64,000 nucleotides of DNA from G965240365 sp965240365 (GTDB lineage Bacteria; Pseudomonadota; Gammaproteobacteria; Eutrophobiales; Eutrophobiaceae): contig OZ251218.1 of the NCBI GenBank assembly GCA_965240365.1, positions 3,286,001-3,350,000 of the forward strand, in the 5' to 3' direction. Position 1 is the stretch's first letter, and each line of letters starts with the position of its first letter. Under the pieces are notes generated by a model. The model did no database searches and was not told where the DNA came from. It was given only the letters and a program-made list of their open reading frames with translations. A program made the translations under genes and the position numbers. This document shows positions 52,706-62,414 of the stretch, in pieces.

Positions 52706-54094
52706 TTGAAACTGTCCGCGCTTACTGCCATTTCTCCTGTTGATGGCCGCTATCAGGCTAAGACCCGCGCGCTCCGGCCGATATTCAGTGAATATGGCTT
52801 GTTCCGCTTTCGGGTGCGGGTCGAAATAGAGTGGCTTAAAGCCCTGGCGGCACACCCCGGCATCAGCGAGCTTGACGGCTTTTCGGCCGCAGCGGTAGCC
52901 TTGCTTGATAACATCCGGGATAACTTCTCGGTTGCGGACGCCGAGGCCATCAAGGCGATTGAGCAAACCACCAATCATGACGTCAAGGCCGTCGAGTATT
53001 TTATTCGCGCCAGGATCAAGGCTGACACCGCGCCGGCCGATCCGGCGCTAGTCGCGGCCGCGCGGTTTATTCACTTTGCCTGCACCTCGGAAGACATCAA
53101 TAATCTCAGCCATGCGCTGATGCTGAAAGAGGCCCGCGCGACGGTTTTATTGCCGCGGCTTGACGCGCTGCTGGGCGCGCTGGCGGCGCTGGCCAGAGAT
53201 CATGCCGCCACGCCGCTGCTGGCGCGCACGCATGGCCAGCCCGCATCGCCGACCACGCTGGGCAAGGAGATCGCCGTCTATATTCATCGCCTGCAAAGGC
53301 AACGCGGGCAACTGGAACAGGTCGAACTGCTGGGCAAGATGAACGGCGCGGTCGGTAATTTTAACGCGCATTTGGCGGCTTACCCCGAACTTGACTGGAT
53401 GGCGCTGTCGAAAGACTTTGTCCGCGGTCTCGGCCTCGCCTGGAATCCGCACACGACCCAGATCGAATCGCATGATTATATGGCCGAGTATTTTCAGGCG
53501 CTCGGCCGCGTCAATACGATCCTGATCGACTTCAGCCGGGATATCTGGGCTTATATCTCGCTGGGTTATTTCAGGTTGAAGCTGAAGCCGGGCGAGATCG
53601 GCTCATCCACCATGCCGCACAAGATTAACCCTATTGATTTTGAGAACGCGGAAGGTAATCTCGGCCTCGCCAATGCTATATTTACACATCTGGCGCAAAA
53701 ACTGCCCGTCTCGCGCTGGCAGCGGGACCTGAGCGATTCGACCGTATTGAGAAATATGGGGGTGGGCATTGCCTATGGCCTGAACGCCCTTGATTCCCTC
53801 ATTAAGGGCCTTGCCAAACTCGATGTGAATGTCAGGGCGCTGGAGGATGATCTGGCAGACGCCGGGGAAGTGCTGGCCGAACCGGTGCAGACGGTGATGC
53901 GCCGCTATGGCGCGGAAAACGCCTATGAACAATTAAAGGCATTGACCGCGGGCAAGGCCGTTACGGCCGAGACGCTGCGTGATTTTATCGCAACGCTCGA
54001 CCTGCCCGCCGCGGCAAAGGCCAGGCTCAGGGCGCTGACGCCGCGGAACTATACGGGCAATGCCGAGGCGCAGGTGAAACGGCTGCTGGAATGA
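52706..54094 (+). CDS. purB: Adenylosuccinate lyase
   Basis: A 462-residue E. coli-type PurB. The start LSALTAISPVDGRYQ, TTNHDVKAVEYFI, FACTSEDINNLSHALML, ARTHGQPASPTTLGKE and the signature GSSTMPHKINPIDFENAEG are all present. It acts twice in purine synthesis, releasing fumarate from SAICAR and adenylosuccinate. The start is a TTG at 52706 because the frame has no ATG before the conserved N-terminus. It stands immediately upstream of an uncharacterised gene and purL. Confidence 0.96.
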   Translation: MKLSALTAISPVDGRYQAKTRALRPIFSEYGLFRFRVRVEIEWLKALAAHPGISELDGFSAAAVALLDNIRDNFSVADAEAIKAIEQTTNHDVKAVEYFIRARIKADTAPADPALVAAARFIHFACTSEDINNLSHALMLKEARATVLLPRLDALLGALAALARDHAATPLLARTHGQPASPTTLGKEIAVYIHRLQRQRGQLEQVELLGKMNGAVGNFNAHLAAYPELDWMALSKDFVRGLGLAWNPHTTQIESHDYMAEYFQALGRVNTILIDFSRDIWAYISLGYFRLKLKPGEIGSSTMPHKINPIDFENAEGNLGLANAIFTHLAQKLPVSRWQRDLSDSTVLRNMGVGIAYGLNALDSLIKGLAKLDVNVRALEDDLADAGEVLAEPVQTVMRRYGAENAYEQLKALTAGKAVTAETLRDFIATLDLPAAAKARLRALTPRNYTGNAEAQVKRLLE

Positions 54095-54140
54095 CGATAC
54101 TATATTTTTACAGAAACCTTACATATAGAGACCGACAAAA

Positions 54141-54656
54141 ATGACTGACTATAGCGATTACAAGCTGGGCGAGACGGCTGATGAGACATTGGAGCTTGAG
54201 ACCCGCGAGGAAAACGCGGCGGCGGCGCTGGAACTGACGCGGCAGTGTCACTTGAAACTGGCCATTGTTTCGCATGAACTCGACCCCTTTATTTATGACC
54301 GGCTGGAATACATCGAGGCATTGAAAAGACTGACCCTGAAAGGGGCGCATGTCGAGATCCGCATCCTTGTCGTCGAGCCGCGGTTGATCGTGCAGCGCGG
54401 CCACCGGCTGCTGGCCCTGGCCGGGAAGATGTCCAGTTATATCCGCCTGCTGCGGCCGGGGCAGCGACACCGGACGTTTGACCAGGCATTTTTGCTGGCC
54501 GATGAGGCGGGCTATCTGCTGCGCGAAAGCCGGAAGCAATATAGCGCCAGGCTGAACTTCAACAACCGCCGTGAAACCAAGCACCTGCTGGAAGTATTTG
54601 ACGAGATGTGGGACAAGGCCGAGCCGGATCCGAATCTGCGCCGGGTGCATTTATGA
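54141..54656 (+). CDS. Uncharacterised protein (DUF7931-like)
   Basis: A 171-residue soluble protein. LAIVSHELDPFIYDRLEYIE, ALKRLTLKGAHVEIRILVVE and QAFLLADEAGYLLRESRKQY suggest an alpha/beta fold similar to a single phospholipase-D-like or DUF7931 domain, but no HKD catalytic motif is seen. It lies 46 bp after purB and about 110 bp before purL. Function is unknown; conservation beside purine genes would need comparison. Confidence 0.6.
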   Translation: MTDYSDYKLGETADETLELETREENAAAALELTRQCHLKLAIVSHELDPFIYDRLEYIEALKRLTLKGAHVEIRILVVEPRLIVQRGHRLLALAGKMSSYIRLLRPGQRHRTFDQAFLLADEAGYLLRESRKQYSARLNFNNRRETKHLLEVFDEMWDKAEPDPNLRRVHL

Positions 54657-54768
54657 AAGCCCGGCCATGCGGCTTGTGTCATGGTCGAGATAAATAAGCG
54701 CCGCGCATAGCCCCCCGCGCGGATAAACAGCCGTCACAACCATTGCGCCCAGGCGAATTCATAAGCCG

Positions 54769-57700
54769 ATGTTAATCCTGCCCGGCGGCCCTGCCCTGTC
54801 CGATTTTCGGATAAAAAAACTGCTCGCCGTTGTGCAGTCCGCCGTGCCGGAAATCGAGGCCGTACAGGCGCATTATGTGCATTTTGCCGAGCTTGACGGC
54901 GCGTTAAATGAAGCCGAGCAATCGCGGCTTGCCGCGCTGTTGACCCATGACGCCGCCGGCGAGGCGGACAACTTGTCCGGCGGGATAATCGTTATTCCAA
55001 GGCCGGGCACGATCTCGCCCTGGTCCAGCAAGGCGTCCGAGATCATGCAGCATTGCGGGCTGGGCAAGCTGGGGCGGATTGAACGGGGCCGGGTTTATGG
55101 CTTCGGCCTGCATAACGGCGCGCGCCTCGGCGCCGCACAAATCGCCAGTCTCAAACCCCTGCTGTATGACCGCATGACCGAGGCCGCCCTGCTCGATATC
55201 CATGCCGCCGACGCCCTGTTCAAGCAGAATGAACCGGCCGGATTGAACGATATTGATATTGCAACGGGCGGGCTTGAGGCGCTGCATAAGGCCAACCGCG
55301 AACTGGGCCTGGCGCTCTCGGCCACGGAGATAGATTATCTGTCGGCCGTATTCAGCCAGCTCGGGCGTAACCCGTCCGATGTGGAATTGATGATGTTTGC
55401 CCAGGCCAATTCGGAACATTGCCGCCATAAAATCTTCAATGCCGCCTGGCGCATTGATGATAAAAAACAGCCGCATTCGCTGTTTCAGATGATTCGGCAA
55501 ACTCATGCGGCCCATCCGGGCATCGTGCTGTCCGCCTACCATGATAATGCCGCGGTCATACACGGCTATCATGGCGCGCGCTTTTTCCCTGAACCGGACA
55601 GCGGTCAATACGCTTATAGCGATGAAGCTATTCATATCCTGATCAAGGTCGAAACCCATAACCACCCGACCGCCATTTCACCCTGGCCCGGCGCCGCGAC
55701 CGGTTCCGGCGGGGAAATACGCGATGAGGCGGCCACGGGGCGCGGGGCCAAACCCAAGGCCGGGCTGACCGGTTTTGCCGTTTCCAACCTGAAGATTCCG
55801 GGCTTTGCCCAGCCCTGGGAAAAGGACAACGGCAAGCCTGATCATATCGCCTCGGCCCTGGATATTATGCTTGAGGCCCCGCTGGGCGCGGCGGCCTATA
55901 ACAATGAATTCGGGCGCCCGGCCCTGTGCGGCTATTTCCGCAGCTATGAACAGGCGCTGAATGCGCGCCAGATAGCCGGCTATCATAAACCCATCATGCT
56001 GGCCGGCGGCTATGGCATGATTCGCGGGGCGCATATTGCCAAGCAAAAACTCCCGGCCGGCGCAAAACTTATCGTGCTGGGCGGGCCGGCCATGTTGATC
56101 GGTCTGGGCGGCGGCGCGGCCTCTTCGCTGGCGGCCGGCAGCCTGAGCGCGGCGCTGGATTTTGCCTCGGTGCAGCGCGATAACGCCGAGATGCAGCGCC
56201 GCTGTCAGGAAGTGATTGATCGTTGCTGGTCTTTGGGCGCGGCCAATCCGATATTGAGCATCCATGATGTGGGCGCCGGCGGCCTGTCCAACGCCCTGCC
56301 CGAACTGGCCCATGCCAGCGGGCGCGGCGCTGAACTGGAACTCCGCGACATCCCCAATGCCGAACCCGGCATGTCGCCGCTCGCTATCTGGTGCAATGAG
56401 GCGCAGGAACGCTATGTGCTGGCCATCGCCCCGGAACATATCGAACGCTTCAGCTTCTTTTGCCGGCGCGAGCGGGCGCCGTTCGCCATCCTGGGCGAGG
56501 TCACGGAGAGGCCACAACTGGCGCTGAATGACAGGCAGTCTGATAAGCGGCCCGTGGATATGCCGATGTCCGCCTTGCTGGGCGAAATGCCACGGATGCG
56601 GCGCAACGCGAGCGGCGCATCCGGTTCATCCGGGCGCTATACGGAATTTGAAACAAGCGCCATTCATTTAGAGGAGGCCATCGATCGTGTCCTGCGCCTG
56701 CCAACCGTGGCCAGCAAGCATTTCCTGATCACCATCGGGGATCGCACTGTCTCGGGGCTCGCCGTTCGTGATCAAATGGTCGGCCCCTGGCAGGTTCCCG
56801 TGGCGGATTGCGCCGTGACCAGTGCTTCTTATTTCGACTACACCGGCGAGGCGATGGCCATCGGCGAGCGCCCGCCCATCGCGCTGGTCAATGCGCCGGC
56901 CTCCGGGCGCATGGCGGTGGCCGAGGCGCTCACCAACATCGCCGCGGCGCGCATATTAAGGCTGGAAGATATCGTCTTGTCGGCCAACTGGATGGCCGCC
57001 TGTGGCGAGCCGGAGCAGGATGCCGCGCTGTATGCCACGGTGCGGGCCGTCAGTGAATTATGCCAAAGCCTGGGGATCGCGATACCCGTGGGCAAGGATT
57101 CCCTGTCCATGAATACGATCTGGCGCGCCGATGAGCAGCAAAGACAGGTCAGCGCGCCGCTGTCATTAAATATCTGCGCCTTTGCCCGGGTCGCCGACGT
57201 GCGCCAATCGCTGACGCCGCGGCTGCTGCCGGACACCGACTCCGTTTTACTGTTTATCGATCTGGCGCGCGGCAGGCAACGGCTGGCCGGTTCCGCCCTG
57301 GCGCAGGTTTATGAACAGATCGGGCGGGAAGCGCCCGATCTTGAAAACAGCGGCGATTTAATCGCCTTCTTCCAGAGCATACAGCTATTAAACGAATCCG
57401 GCCTTATCCTGGCCTATCACGACCGTTCCGATGGCGGCCTGCTGGTCACCCTGGCAGAGATGGCCTTTGCCGGCCACACCGGCATTTCCGTTGCGGTTCA
57501 GACCCACGATTTGCCGCGCTTTTTGTTTAACGAAGAACTCGGCGCCGTGATTCAGGTCCGGCGGGAACATGAACAGACGATAAGAGACAGCCTTGCCGGG
57601 GCCGGACTGGGACAAGCCGCCATTCAGACCATCGGCAATGTCAATGACCGCTTTACATTTGAACTCCGCAATCACAACGAAAATACCCTTGCCATGCCGC

Positions 57701-58635
57701 TGGACGGTTTATACCGCAAATGGACGGCGACCAGCCAGCGGATACAGGCATTGCGTGATCACCCTGAATGCGCGGCCCAGGAATTTGACGGCGGCTGCGC
57801 CCCTGACGATCCCGGCCTGTTTTTAGACGCCACCTTCCGTTTTACGGGCAACCCCGTGGCCCATATCAACAGTGCCCACAAACCGGCCTTGGCGATCCTG
57901 CGCGAGCAGGGCGTGAATGGCCAGACAGAGATGGCCGCGGCCTTTGACCGGGCCGGTTTTGATTGTGTCGACGTGCCCATGCAGGCCCTGATCGACGGCG
58001 AGCTTACACTGGAAAAGTTTCATGGACTGGCCGCTTGCGGCGGTTTTTCCTATGGCGATGTGCTCGGCGGCGGCGGTGGCTGGGCCAAAACGATCCTTTA
58101 CCATGAAAAACTGAGCGCTATGTTCAGGGCATTCTTTCAGCGCGCCGACACCTTTGCGCTGGGTGTTTGTAATGGCTGCCAGATGCTGTCCCAACTGCGC
58201 GAACTCATTCCCGGCGCGGACAACTGGCCGACTTTCGTGCGCAATATGTCAGAGCGATTCGAGGCGCGCCTGGTCATGGTCGAGATTATGAACTCGCCCT
58301 CCATACTGCTGGGCAACATGGCCGGTTCCAAAATCCCCATCGCCGTGGCGCACGGGGAAGGACGCATCGCCCACGGCGCCGGGGAAAACCCCGTTCTGCG
58401 TTATATTGCCAATGAGGGCCAAGCCACGGAACGCTACCCATTCAATCCCAACGGCTCGGCCGGCGGCATCAACGGTTTCACCAACACGGACGGGCGCGTG
58501 ACCATTATGATGCCGCACCCGGAGCGCGTCTTTCTACGCAAACAATTTTCATGGCTGCCGGAAGACTGGAACAATGAATACAGCCCCTGGATGCAATTAT
58601 TCATCAATGCCCGTAATTGGCTGGATTCGGTTTAA
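54769..58635 (+). CDS. purL: Phosphoribosylformylglycinamidine synthase
   Basis: A full-length single-chain enzyme (1288 residues) of the gamma/beta-proteobacterial type. N-terminal domain: residues 1 to about 150. FGAM synthase halves include MMFAQANSEHCRHKIFNA, VETHNHPTAISPWPGA, and DVGAGGLSNALPELAH. The C-terminal glutaminase has the nucleophile in GVCNGCQMLSQL, HGEGR, and the histidine-glutamate pair in MMPHPERVF. It makes FGAM from FGAR, ATP and glutamine. The start at 54769 is the first ATG with the conserved opening LPGGPALSDFRI. Confidence 0.97.
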   Translation: MLILPGGPALSDFRIKKLLAVVQSAVPEIEAVQAHYVHFAELDGALNEAEQSRLAALLTHDAAGEADNLSGGIIVIPRPGTISPWSSKASEIMQHCGLGKLGRIERGRVYGFGLHNGARLGAAQIASLKPLLYDRMTEAALLDIHAADALFKQNEPAGLNDIDIATGGLEALHKANRELGLALSATEIDYLSAVFSQLGRNPSDVELMMFAQANSEHCRHKIFNAAWRIDDKKQPHSLFQMIRQTHAAHPGIVLSAYHDNAAVIHGYHGARFFPEPDSGQYAYSDEAIHILIKVETHNHPTAISPWPGAATGSGGEIRDEAATGRGAKPKAGLTGFAVSNLKIPGFAQPWEKDNGKPDHIASALDIMLEAPLGAAAYNNEFGRPALCGYFRSYEQALNARQIAGYHKPIMLAGGYGMIRGAHIAKQKLPAGAKLIVLGGPAMLIGLGGGAASSLAAGSLSAALDFASVQRDNAEMQRRCQEVIDRCWSLGAANPILSIHDVGAGGLSNALPELAHASGRGAELELRDIPNAEPGMSPLAIWCNEAQERYVLAIAPEHIERFSFFCRRERAPFAILGEVTERPQLALNDRQSDKRPVDMPMSALLGEMPRMRRNASGASGSSGRYTEFETSAIHLEEAIDRVLRLPTVASKHFLITIGDRTVSGLAVRDQMVGPWQVPVADCAVTSASYFDYTGEAMAIGERPPIALVNAPASGRMAVAEALTNIAAARILRLEDIVLSANWMAACGEPEQDAALYATVRAVSELCQSLGIAIPVGKDSLSMNTIWRADEQQRQVSAPLSLNICAFARVADVRQSLTPRLLPDTDSVLLFIDLARGRQRLAGSALAQVYEQIGREAPDLENSGDLIAFFQSIQLLNESGLILAYHDRSDGGLLVTLAEMAFAGHTGISVAVQTHDLPRFLFNEELGAVIQVRREHEQTIRDSLAGAGLGQAAIQTIGNVNDRFTFELRNHNENTLAMPLDGLYRKWTATSQRIQALRDHPECAAQEFDGGCAPDDPGLFLDATFRFTGNPVAHINSAHKPALAILREQGVNGQTEMAAAFDRAGFDCVDVPMQALIDGELTLEKFHGLAACGGFSYGDVLGGGGGWAKTILYHEKLSAMFRAFFQRADTFALGVCNGCQMLSQLRELIPGADNWPTFVRNMSERFEARLVMVEIMNSPSILLGNMAGSKIPIAVAHGEGRIAHGAGENPVLRYIANEGQATERYPFNPNGSAGGINGFTNTDGRVTIMMPHPERVFLRKQFSWLPEDWNNEYSPWMQLFINARNWLDSV

Positions 58636-58639
58636 CCTG

Positions 58640-58830
58640 GAATCGCGGCAAGAGCAGAGTGATGATGGGGATTGCCGGGATACGACCATCGTTCTGATCG
58701 TCATTCCGACCTGTCTGCAACAGGCGGGCACAAAAGCCTAATACCACCCCCACCGTCATTCCGGCGAAAGCCGGAATCCAGTGGTTTTAACCACACATTC
58801 CCGCTCCAGCGGGAATGACAACCAATGCGT
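58640..58830. repeat. Hairpin repeats after purL
   Basis: Includes GTCATTCCGGCGAAAGCCGG (58756-58775), the intact counterpart of the interrupted site at 48022-48065, and an ATTCCCGC/GCGGGAAT hairpin (58797-58818). Degenerate pieces fill 58695-58740. From 58830 to the smr start is AT-rich leader sequence. These hairpins may serve as the purL transcript end. Confidence 0.6.
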
Positions 58831-58978
58831 TATCTATCCCGGGCAGGCAAGCCGGAATAACAACAAACGATTAAATTATTGAACATCCACCAAATTTTCA
58901 GTCAAAAAAAACCAGGGCCACTAAAAATTTTCACCCAAACGATTAGAATTTACTTCTTAACCTCTGTAAATCCAGCGT

Positions 58979-59521
58979 ATGAAAAAATCATCCGGCATTT
59001 CCGAACAGGATAGCGCGCTTTTTCGGGCGGCGGTCAAGGATACGATCCCGCTCAAACACGACGCCTTTATACCTCCGGCGCCCAAACCCGCGGCGAAGCC
59101 CGTCAAGACCCAGGCAGACCATCAGGCCGTGCTGCAAGAAATGTACTCCGGCGAGTTTGACCACGCCGCGCTGGAATGCGGCGATGAGCTTCTTTATCAC
59201 CGACCGGGCTTTCAAAGGCAAACACTACGCAAACTACGGCGGGGCAAGTTTAAAATCGAAGCCGAACTGGATCTGCACGGCATGACCTCGGCAATCGCTA
59301 AAAATGAACTCTCGGACTTCCTCAAATACTGCGCGGCAAAAAACAAACGCTGTGTGCGTATTATTCACGGCAAGGGCCACGGTTCAGTAAACAGACAGCC
59401 GGTGATAAAAAACAAGCTCAACCACTGGCTACAACAAAGAAACGATGTGCTGGCATTCTGCTCGGCAAGGCCGGTCGATGGCGGCACGGGCGCGATTTAT
59501 CTGCTGTTAAGAAATCACTGA
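58979..59521 (+). CDS. smrA: Smr-domain DNA/RNA endonuclease-like protein
   Basis: A 180-residue stand-alone Smr protein of the SmrA/YdaL type. The N-terminal linker (residues 1-90) precedes the domain with LDLHGMTSAIAKNEL, RIIHGKGHGS and DGGTGAIYLLL, the three usual motifs. Such proteins nick DNA or cleave RNA; their cellular role is not settled. It is monocistronic. Confidence 0.88.
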   Translation: MKKSSGISEQDSALFRAAVKDTIPLKHDAFIPPAPKPAAKPVKTQADHQAVLQEMYSGEFDHAALECGDELLYHRPGFQRQTLRKLRRGKFKIEAELDLHGMTSAIAKNELSDFLKYCAAKNKRCVRIIHGKGHGSVNRQPVIKNKLNHWLQQRNDVLAFCSARPVDGGTGAIYLLLRNH

Positions 59522-59730
59522 CGCATTAGACCTCCAGGATTAAAGCAGAAAACCACGAAGCCTTAATCAAGCATAAATGCTTGATAATCCGGCGATATGG
59601 CTTTATCTTATTCAATAAGGTCGGATTTGGAGATCGGGAGTTATAGTGGCAATTTCAGGGATTGGCGCGCCTGCCGGATGTCTTGCTGACCGCCAAACAC
59701 CTGCAAACCCTGACATGTTGAGGTAATACC

Positions 59731-59976
59731 ATGACCACATTCACTATTGATTTACCAGATAATCTGGCGCAAGCAGCTCGGGATGCCGGATTACTCAATC
59801 CGAAAGCCATTGAGAGCATGCTGCGCGAGAATCTGCGCCGCCGAGCGGTGGATAGCCTGTTCGTAGCAGCAGACAGGCTTGCCGCCGCCAACTTTCCACC
59901 GATGACGCTGGAAGAGATTCAGCAGGAAGTGGACGTAGCACGCGCACAGAGAAAGCAATGTGCGACTGGTGCTTGA
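59731..59976 (+). CDS. Putative antitoxin of a PIN toxin module
   Basis: An 81-residue protein opening MTTFTIDLPDNLAQAARDAG, a ribbon-helix-helix-like start, with helix AIESMLRENLRRRAV and an acidic tail LEEIQQEVDVARAQRK. Its end overlaps the start of the PIN-domain gene by 17 bp, the usual antitoxin-toxin coupling. No specific family beyond small antitoxin is claimed. Confidence 0.75.
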   Translation: MTTFTIDLPDNLAQAARDAGLLNPKAIESMLRENLRRRAVDSLFVAADRLAAANFPPMTLEEIQQEVDVARAQRKQCATGA

Positions 59977-60382
59977 TACCAATATTGTCGTATCGGGGCT
60001 GATCTGGGGTAACTTGCAACGCCAACTGCTTGATCTGGCCCGGGACGAACACGTAACGCTGTTCACCAGTAGCACCTTGCTTGATGAACTGGCAGATGTC
60101 CTTGCCCGAGAAAAGTTCGTGGCATTACTCAAATCGCAGGCGATTACCCCGGCTTTTCTGATACAACGCTATGGACTGCTGGCTACCCTGGTTAAACCAA
60201 AAACCATTAAACGTATCGTCCGCGATGCCGATGACGATGTTGTCATTGCCACCGCGCTGGCTGCTCAGGCTGATATGATCGTCACCGGCGACCAGGATTT
60301 ACTGGTGCTGCACCCTTGCGAAGACATACCAATACTCGATACCAGAGCCGCCTTGCAGCATCTAAAAAAACACTGCAATTAA
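59960..60382 (+). CDS. PIN-domain toxin (putative ribonuclease, COG1569 type)
   Basis: A 140-residue protein. LVLDTNIVVSGLIWG supplies the first acidic residue, TSSTLLDELADVL the second, and RDADDDVVIATALAAQADMI plus VTGDQDLL the remaining metal-binding acids. The start is probably the GTG at 59960. PIN toxins cleave RNA and are held inactive by the upstream antitoxin. Confidence 0.88.
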   Translation: MRLVLDTNIVVSGLIWGNLQRQLLDLARDEHVTLFTSSTLLDELADVLAREKFVALLKSQAITPAFLIQRYGLLATLVKPKTIKRIVRDADDDVVIATALAAQADMIVTGDQDLLVLHPCEDIPILDTRAALQHLKKHCN

Positions 60383-60525
60383 ATCAGATTAAGTATAGCT
60401 TTTTTCAAACTATAGTCTTCAAGCCTGTCTTCATCAAGAAAAGCAATCAGTAAATTTTTAGATACATTTGTTGAATAAAGAAAAAAATGTGCTACCTCTT
60501 CAATAGTATAATTCTCTATACACGC
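60379..60525 (-). pseudogene. C-terminal fragment of an unknown protein
   Basis: The reverse strand reads ENYTIEEVAHFFLYSTNVSK followed by NLLIAFLDEDRLEDYSLKKAILNLI and TAA, about 48 residues with no start codon. The composition matches the AT-rich immunity genes nearby. Probably a remnant of one of them; no family recognised. From 60526 to 60659 I see nothing definite. Confidence 0.45.
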
Positions 60526-60659
60526 GCTTTATTCACTTCAAGAATTCATCATTTTTCCAATTGCGCTCGCCGGTTCGGAGTATCAGTAATGCGGCCGCCA
60601 AGAAGTCAGCTTATACTGCCGTCTGGCATAACAAACTTCAAAAATTAAGGAGCTTTATA

Positions 60660-61022
60660 TTATTCCACATAATCCTCAAATTCCCAATAACCAATCCGGC
60701 TTAACTTTTCCGCTATTTCTTGCCAATTTTTACCATAACAACTATCGCAATAGCGCGATACCTTGTTTTTTATTCTATCGAAATCGTACTCAAAAACAAT
60801 GAGCATGTGGCGACCAAATATAATTTCGCTATCTGAGTGTTCAGATTTTAGCCATGCTGGCGTGCATATCTGCATATCAAAAGATTCTGCACCTTCTTTA
60901 TTTTCAGGGCCAATCATAGCTCGCGCCCAAAAACCAAAATTGTCAGACTCATCCGGCCAGTATGAATCGAGATCGAGATCGAAATCTTCTAATGAGTAAA
61001 ATTCTTTTAGTTTTGCTCGCAT
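60660..61022 (-). CDS. Imm8-like immunity protein
   Basis: A 120-residue protein resembling the Imm8 family: MRAKLKEFYSLEDFDLDLDS, NFGFWARAMIGPENKEGAES, FDMQICTPAWL and the C-terminal RYCDSCYGKNWQEIAEKL match the usual pattern. Immunity proteins neutralise a cognate secreted toxin domain. No complete toxin gene is next to it, so it is an orphan. AT-rich composition indicates transfer. Confidence 0.75.
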   Translation of the reverse strand: MRAKLKEFYSLEDFDLDLDSYWPDESDNFGFWARAMIGPENKEGAESFDMQICTPAWLKSEHSDSEIIFGRHMLIVFEYDFDRIKNKVSRYCDSCYGKNWQEIAEKLSRIGYWEFEDYVE

Positions 61023-61099
61023 TTTTTATTCCTCTATATTCAAGTGATCGTACTAAACAAAATACTTAAACAAGGATCTTCGCATCAGTGGAGTTCACT

Positions 61100-61576
61100 T
61101 TATTCAATACACTGTAATTTGAAGGCAGTGTTACTAAAATCTAAAACAACATATTCACCGGCATATTCCGCCAAAACCTTATCGAATGGAGATATTTCAT
61201 AATACCAACCGTCTCTGCCAATACTTACAAATCGGTCAAAGACAATTTCATTTTGTGATGTGTCTAATTGTCGCTTATTCAAAATATCATATGCTTGATT
61301 ATTATCCGTGGGCATACATATAATCTTATGGGTTGGAAGCCAATTAGGGTACAAAACTCTTGAACTCTCTCCATTACAGTCCGCGCCATCACCATAAACC
61401 TCTAACACTAAATCTTCTTTGCCAAGTAAACCTTCCACGAGTAATTCCCAATTTGCTTGAAGCCAGTCCTCATTCAAAGAACCTGAAGTATCGTATTCAG
61501 ATAATGATGATAAATTATCATAGTAATAGGTTAGTAAATTAGAAAACTTCTCTAACAATTCTTTAACTGAAATCAT
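61100..61576 (-). CDS. Hypothetical acidic protein, probable immunity protein
   Basis: A 158-residue acidic, soluble protein: LLTYYYDNLSSLSEYDTSGS, NEDWLQANWELLVEGLL and SIGRDGWYYEISPFDKVLAE. I do not recognise the family. The ATG overlaps the TGA of an upstream 56-residue frame that looks like a toxin tail, which is the standard coupling of toxin and immunity genes. On that basis it is probably an immunity protein. Confidence 0.6.
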   Translation of the reverse strand: MISVKELLEKFSNLLTYYYDNLSSLSEYDTSGSLNEDWLQANWELLVEGLLGKEDLVLEVYGDGADCNGESSRVLYPNWLPTHKIICMPTDNNQAYDILNKRQLDTSQNEIVFDRFVSIGRDGWYYEISPFDKVLAEYAGEYVVLDFSNTAFKLQCIE

Positions 61577-61743
61577 TTTGTTAAATCCTCTAATAAATCC
61601 AATTCTTGCTGTGCAGGTTTTTGTTTTAGACTTTTGGCGTCAAGAAGCGCGTTAACAAATTTATTTTCTATATTTTTCCAGATAGAGTTTTGGCCTGCTA
61701 TTAAATGGCAATCACAAAAAGAGAACAGTCCTAATTTTTCAAC
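61573..61743 (-). pseudogene. Probable toxin C-terminal tail
   Basis: A frame without a start codon, preceded directly by TAA, reads GLFSFCDCHLIAGQNSIWKN then IENKFVNALLDAKSLK and ends LDLLEDLTK-TGA. The stop overlaps the next gene's ATG. Position and coupling suggest the last 56 residues of a polymorphic toxin whose front has been lost. No catalytic motif is identified. Confidence 0.5.
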
Positions 61744-62015
61744 TTACCCTCTCCTGAAACAGGATCAACCACGACTGTTACAGAATCTCCATCATAAAAA
61801 TCTTTTCTAGCCATCATATTTCCAGTCGAAACAAGTTCTTCTTCCATTACATCCCAGCCGTCATCTGTATCGAGTAAATGAACCGCATAGAACCAGTCTC
61901 CGTCATCATTCTGCGCCATTCCCAATACGACAGCTTCACATCCATTTATTTGAGATAATGATGGCCTATCAGAAACGATTTTTACTATCTCATAGAATTT
62001 GTATAACGCCTTCAT
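61731..62015 (-). CDS. Imm31-like immunity protein
   Basis: A 94-residue protein matching Imm31: FYEIVKIVSDRPSLSQINGC, EAVVLGMAQNDDGDWFYAV, DDGWDVMEEELVSTGNM and DSVTVVVDPVSGEGKLKN follow the family order. It should protect against a secreted toxin. The remnant of a toxin leader lies just upstream (62162-62335) with no toxin body between, so the toxin has been deleted. Confidence 0.78.
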   Translation of the reverse strand: MKALYKFYEIVKIVSDRPSLSQINGCEAVVLGMAQNDDGDWFYAVHLLDTDDGWDVMEEELVSTGNMMARKDFYDGDSVTVVVDPVSGEGKLKN

Positions 62016-62161
62016 CGTACTATTATATCATACTAGGGTATTATGTCTGGCTGCGTTCTCTGCTCTTTACGCTCCGCTCTGCAAGGTCCCGATCTGACCG
62101 GCCAAGCCCAAACTCCCTCACCCACCTTGAGTTCAGCGCCCAGGCTTATGGTTTAGGCCGA

Positions 62162-62335
62162 TTATTCGCGGATGTTGGTCTCAACTCCAACCAGGCCACC
62201 GGTCTTAATGTAGAGCTTTAAGTCCCGGACTACCTGCGCCAGCAGGAGGCAGAGCAGGCAGGCCAGAGCGCAATTCAGCAGACCGCTCGGCTGGATGGCA
62301 GAGTATGGGTGCTTATGTTCGTTATTTTGCGTCAT
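62162..62335 (-). pseudogene. Leader-peptide remnant of a secreted toxin, copy 1
   Basis: From ATG at 62335 the reverse strand reads MTQNNEHKHPYSAIQPSGLL followed by NCALACLLCLLLAQVV, a secretory leader, and stops after 57 residues. The HKHPY(S/A)AI...LL..ALA.LLC motif recurs at 63067-63420. It is the N-terminus of a large secreted protein whose body is gone. Confidence 0.55.
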
Positions 62336-62414
62336 AATCAACAGGATAATATTGAATTGATTTCAGACAAAGGGCAGGGGTGAGCGGATATTACCAGGCG
62401 AAACAGTCAGGCCA

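Noticed and set aside
55678..56517. 279-codon frame opposite purL
   Set aside because: Antisense shadow of a certain gene.
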